A stretch of 64,000 nt of DNA from Comamonadaceae bacterium (GTDB lineage: Bacteria; Pseudomonadota; Gammaproteobacteria; Burkholderiales; Rhodocyclaceae), in assembly GCA_029255645.1 (NCBI GenBank), contig JANLJE010000017.1, forward strand, positions 24,568 to 88,567, given 5' to 3'. Below the pieces are notes generated by a model. That model ran no database searches and was not told the DNA's origin. It worked only from the letters and a program-made list of their open reading frames with translations. Positions 63,997 through 64,000 of the stretch are shown piece by piece (positions within the stretch are counted from its first letter, which is position 1; each line of letters starts with the position of its first letter). Both the position numbers and the translations under genes were made by a program.

Positions 63997-64000
63997 TGAT

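Overview
The window is a 64 kb piece of a high-GC betaproteobacterial chromosome. Rhodocyclales or a close relative is my best guess, inferred from the ampD-pilR-pilS-PP0621 block, Pit plus DUF47, GTP-type PEP carboxykinase and fused malic enzyme; no rRNA or tRNA gene is present to confirm it. It splits into a defence island (1-32.7 kb), a housekeeping core (33-60 kb) and a small decayed prophage patch (60.2-62.4 kb) beside a 3'-truncated potassium transporter.

Island part A (1-18.4 kb, all minus strand) reads as one BREX type 3 operon whose genes nearly all overlap or abut. In transcription order it holds a BrxR/CapW-like WYL repressor, a RecQ helicase fused to a phosphoribosyltransferase domain, a DprA-like protein, BrxF, BrxC, an ATPase plus DUF4276 pair, the PglX methyltransferase, a second ATPase plus small-partner pair, the BrxHII helicase, and PglZ running off the left edge. 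Core BREX genes are therefore interleaved with three extra modules that look like independent abortive-infection type systems. A promoter with an overlapping inverted repeat lies at 18.39-18.42 kb.

Island part B (18.4-23.8 kb) runs in the opposite direction at first: an ADP-ribosylglycohydrolase with a probable frameshift, a zinc-ribbon-like hypothetical, and a DCL-domain gene whose end is altered by a tandem repeat. Then come a minus-strand small HTH protein, a Fic AMPylase with a small partner and a cluster of operator-like sites, and a degraded IS3-family element.

Island part C (23.97-32.73 kb, plus strand) is a compact five-gene operon: a tandem AAA+ ATPase, a Cas4-like/DEDDy double nuclease (DUF2779), a WYL regulator, a GmrSD-like DUF262-HNH protein and a second large DUF262 protein. 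An 11-bp perfect inverted repeat encloses its first ribosome binding site and start codon. I cannot match this five-gene set to a named defence system, and it is my best candidate for an undescribed one.

The core (33-60 kb) holds a flavodoxin, a PhnD-like binding protein overlapping a GGDEF/degenerate-EAL sensor, Pit/DUF47 phosphate transport, half of an aldehyde dehydrogenase, an IclR regulator, PBP7, malic enzyme, PEPCK, AmpD, PilR/PilS, an HtrA-M48-CbpM-CbpA proteostasis cluster, a TetR-regulated EmrAB-type tripartite pump, and a bile-acid/arsenite-type transporter. The prophage patch keeps a headless holin, a GH108 endolysin, a 3TM holin and a dead Abi gene. Five short GC-rich tandem arrays (units of 10-13 bp) recur across the window, mostly in accessory genes; several break or lengthen reading frames.
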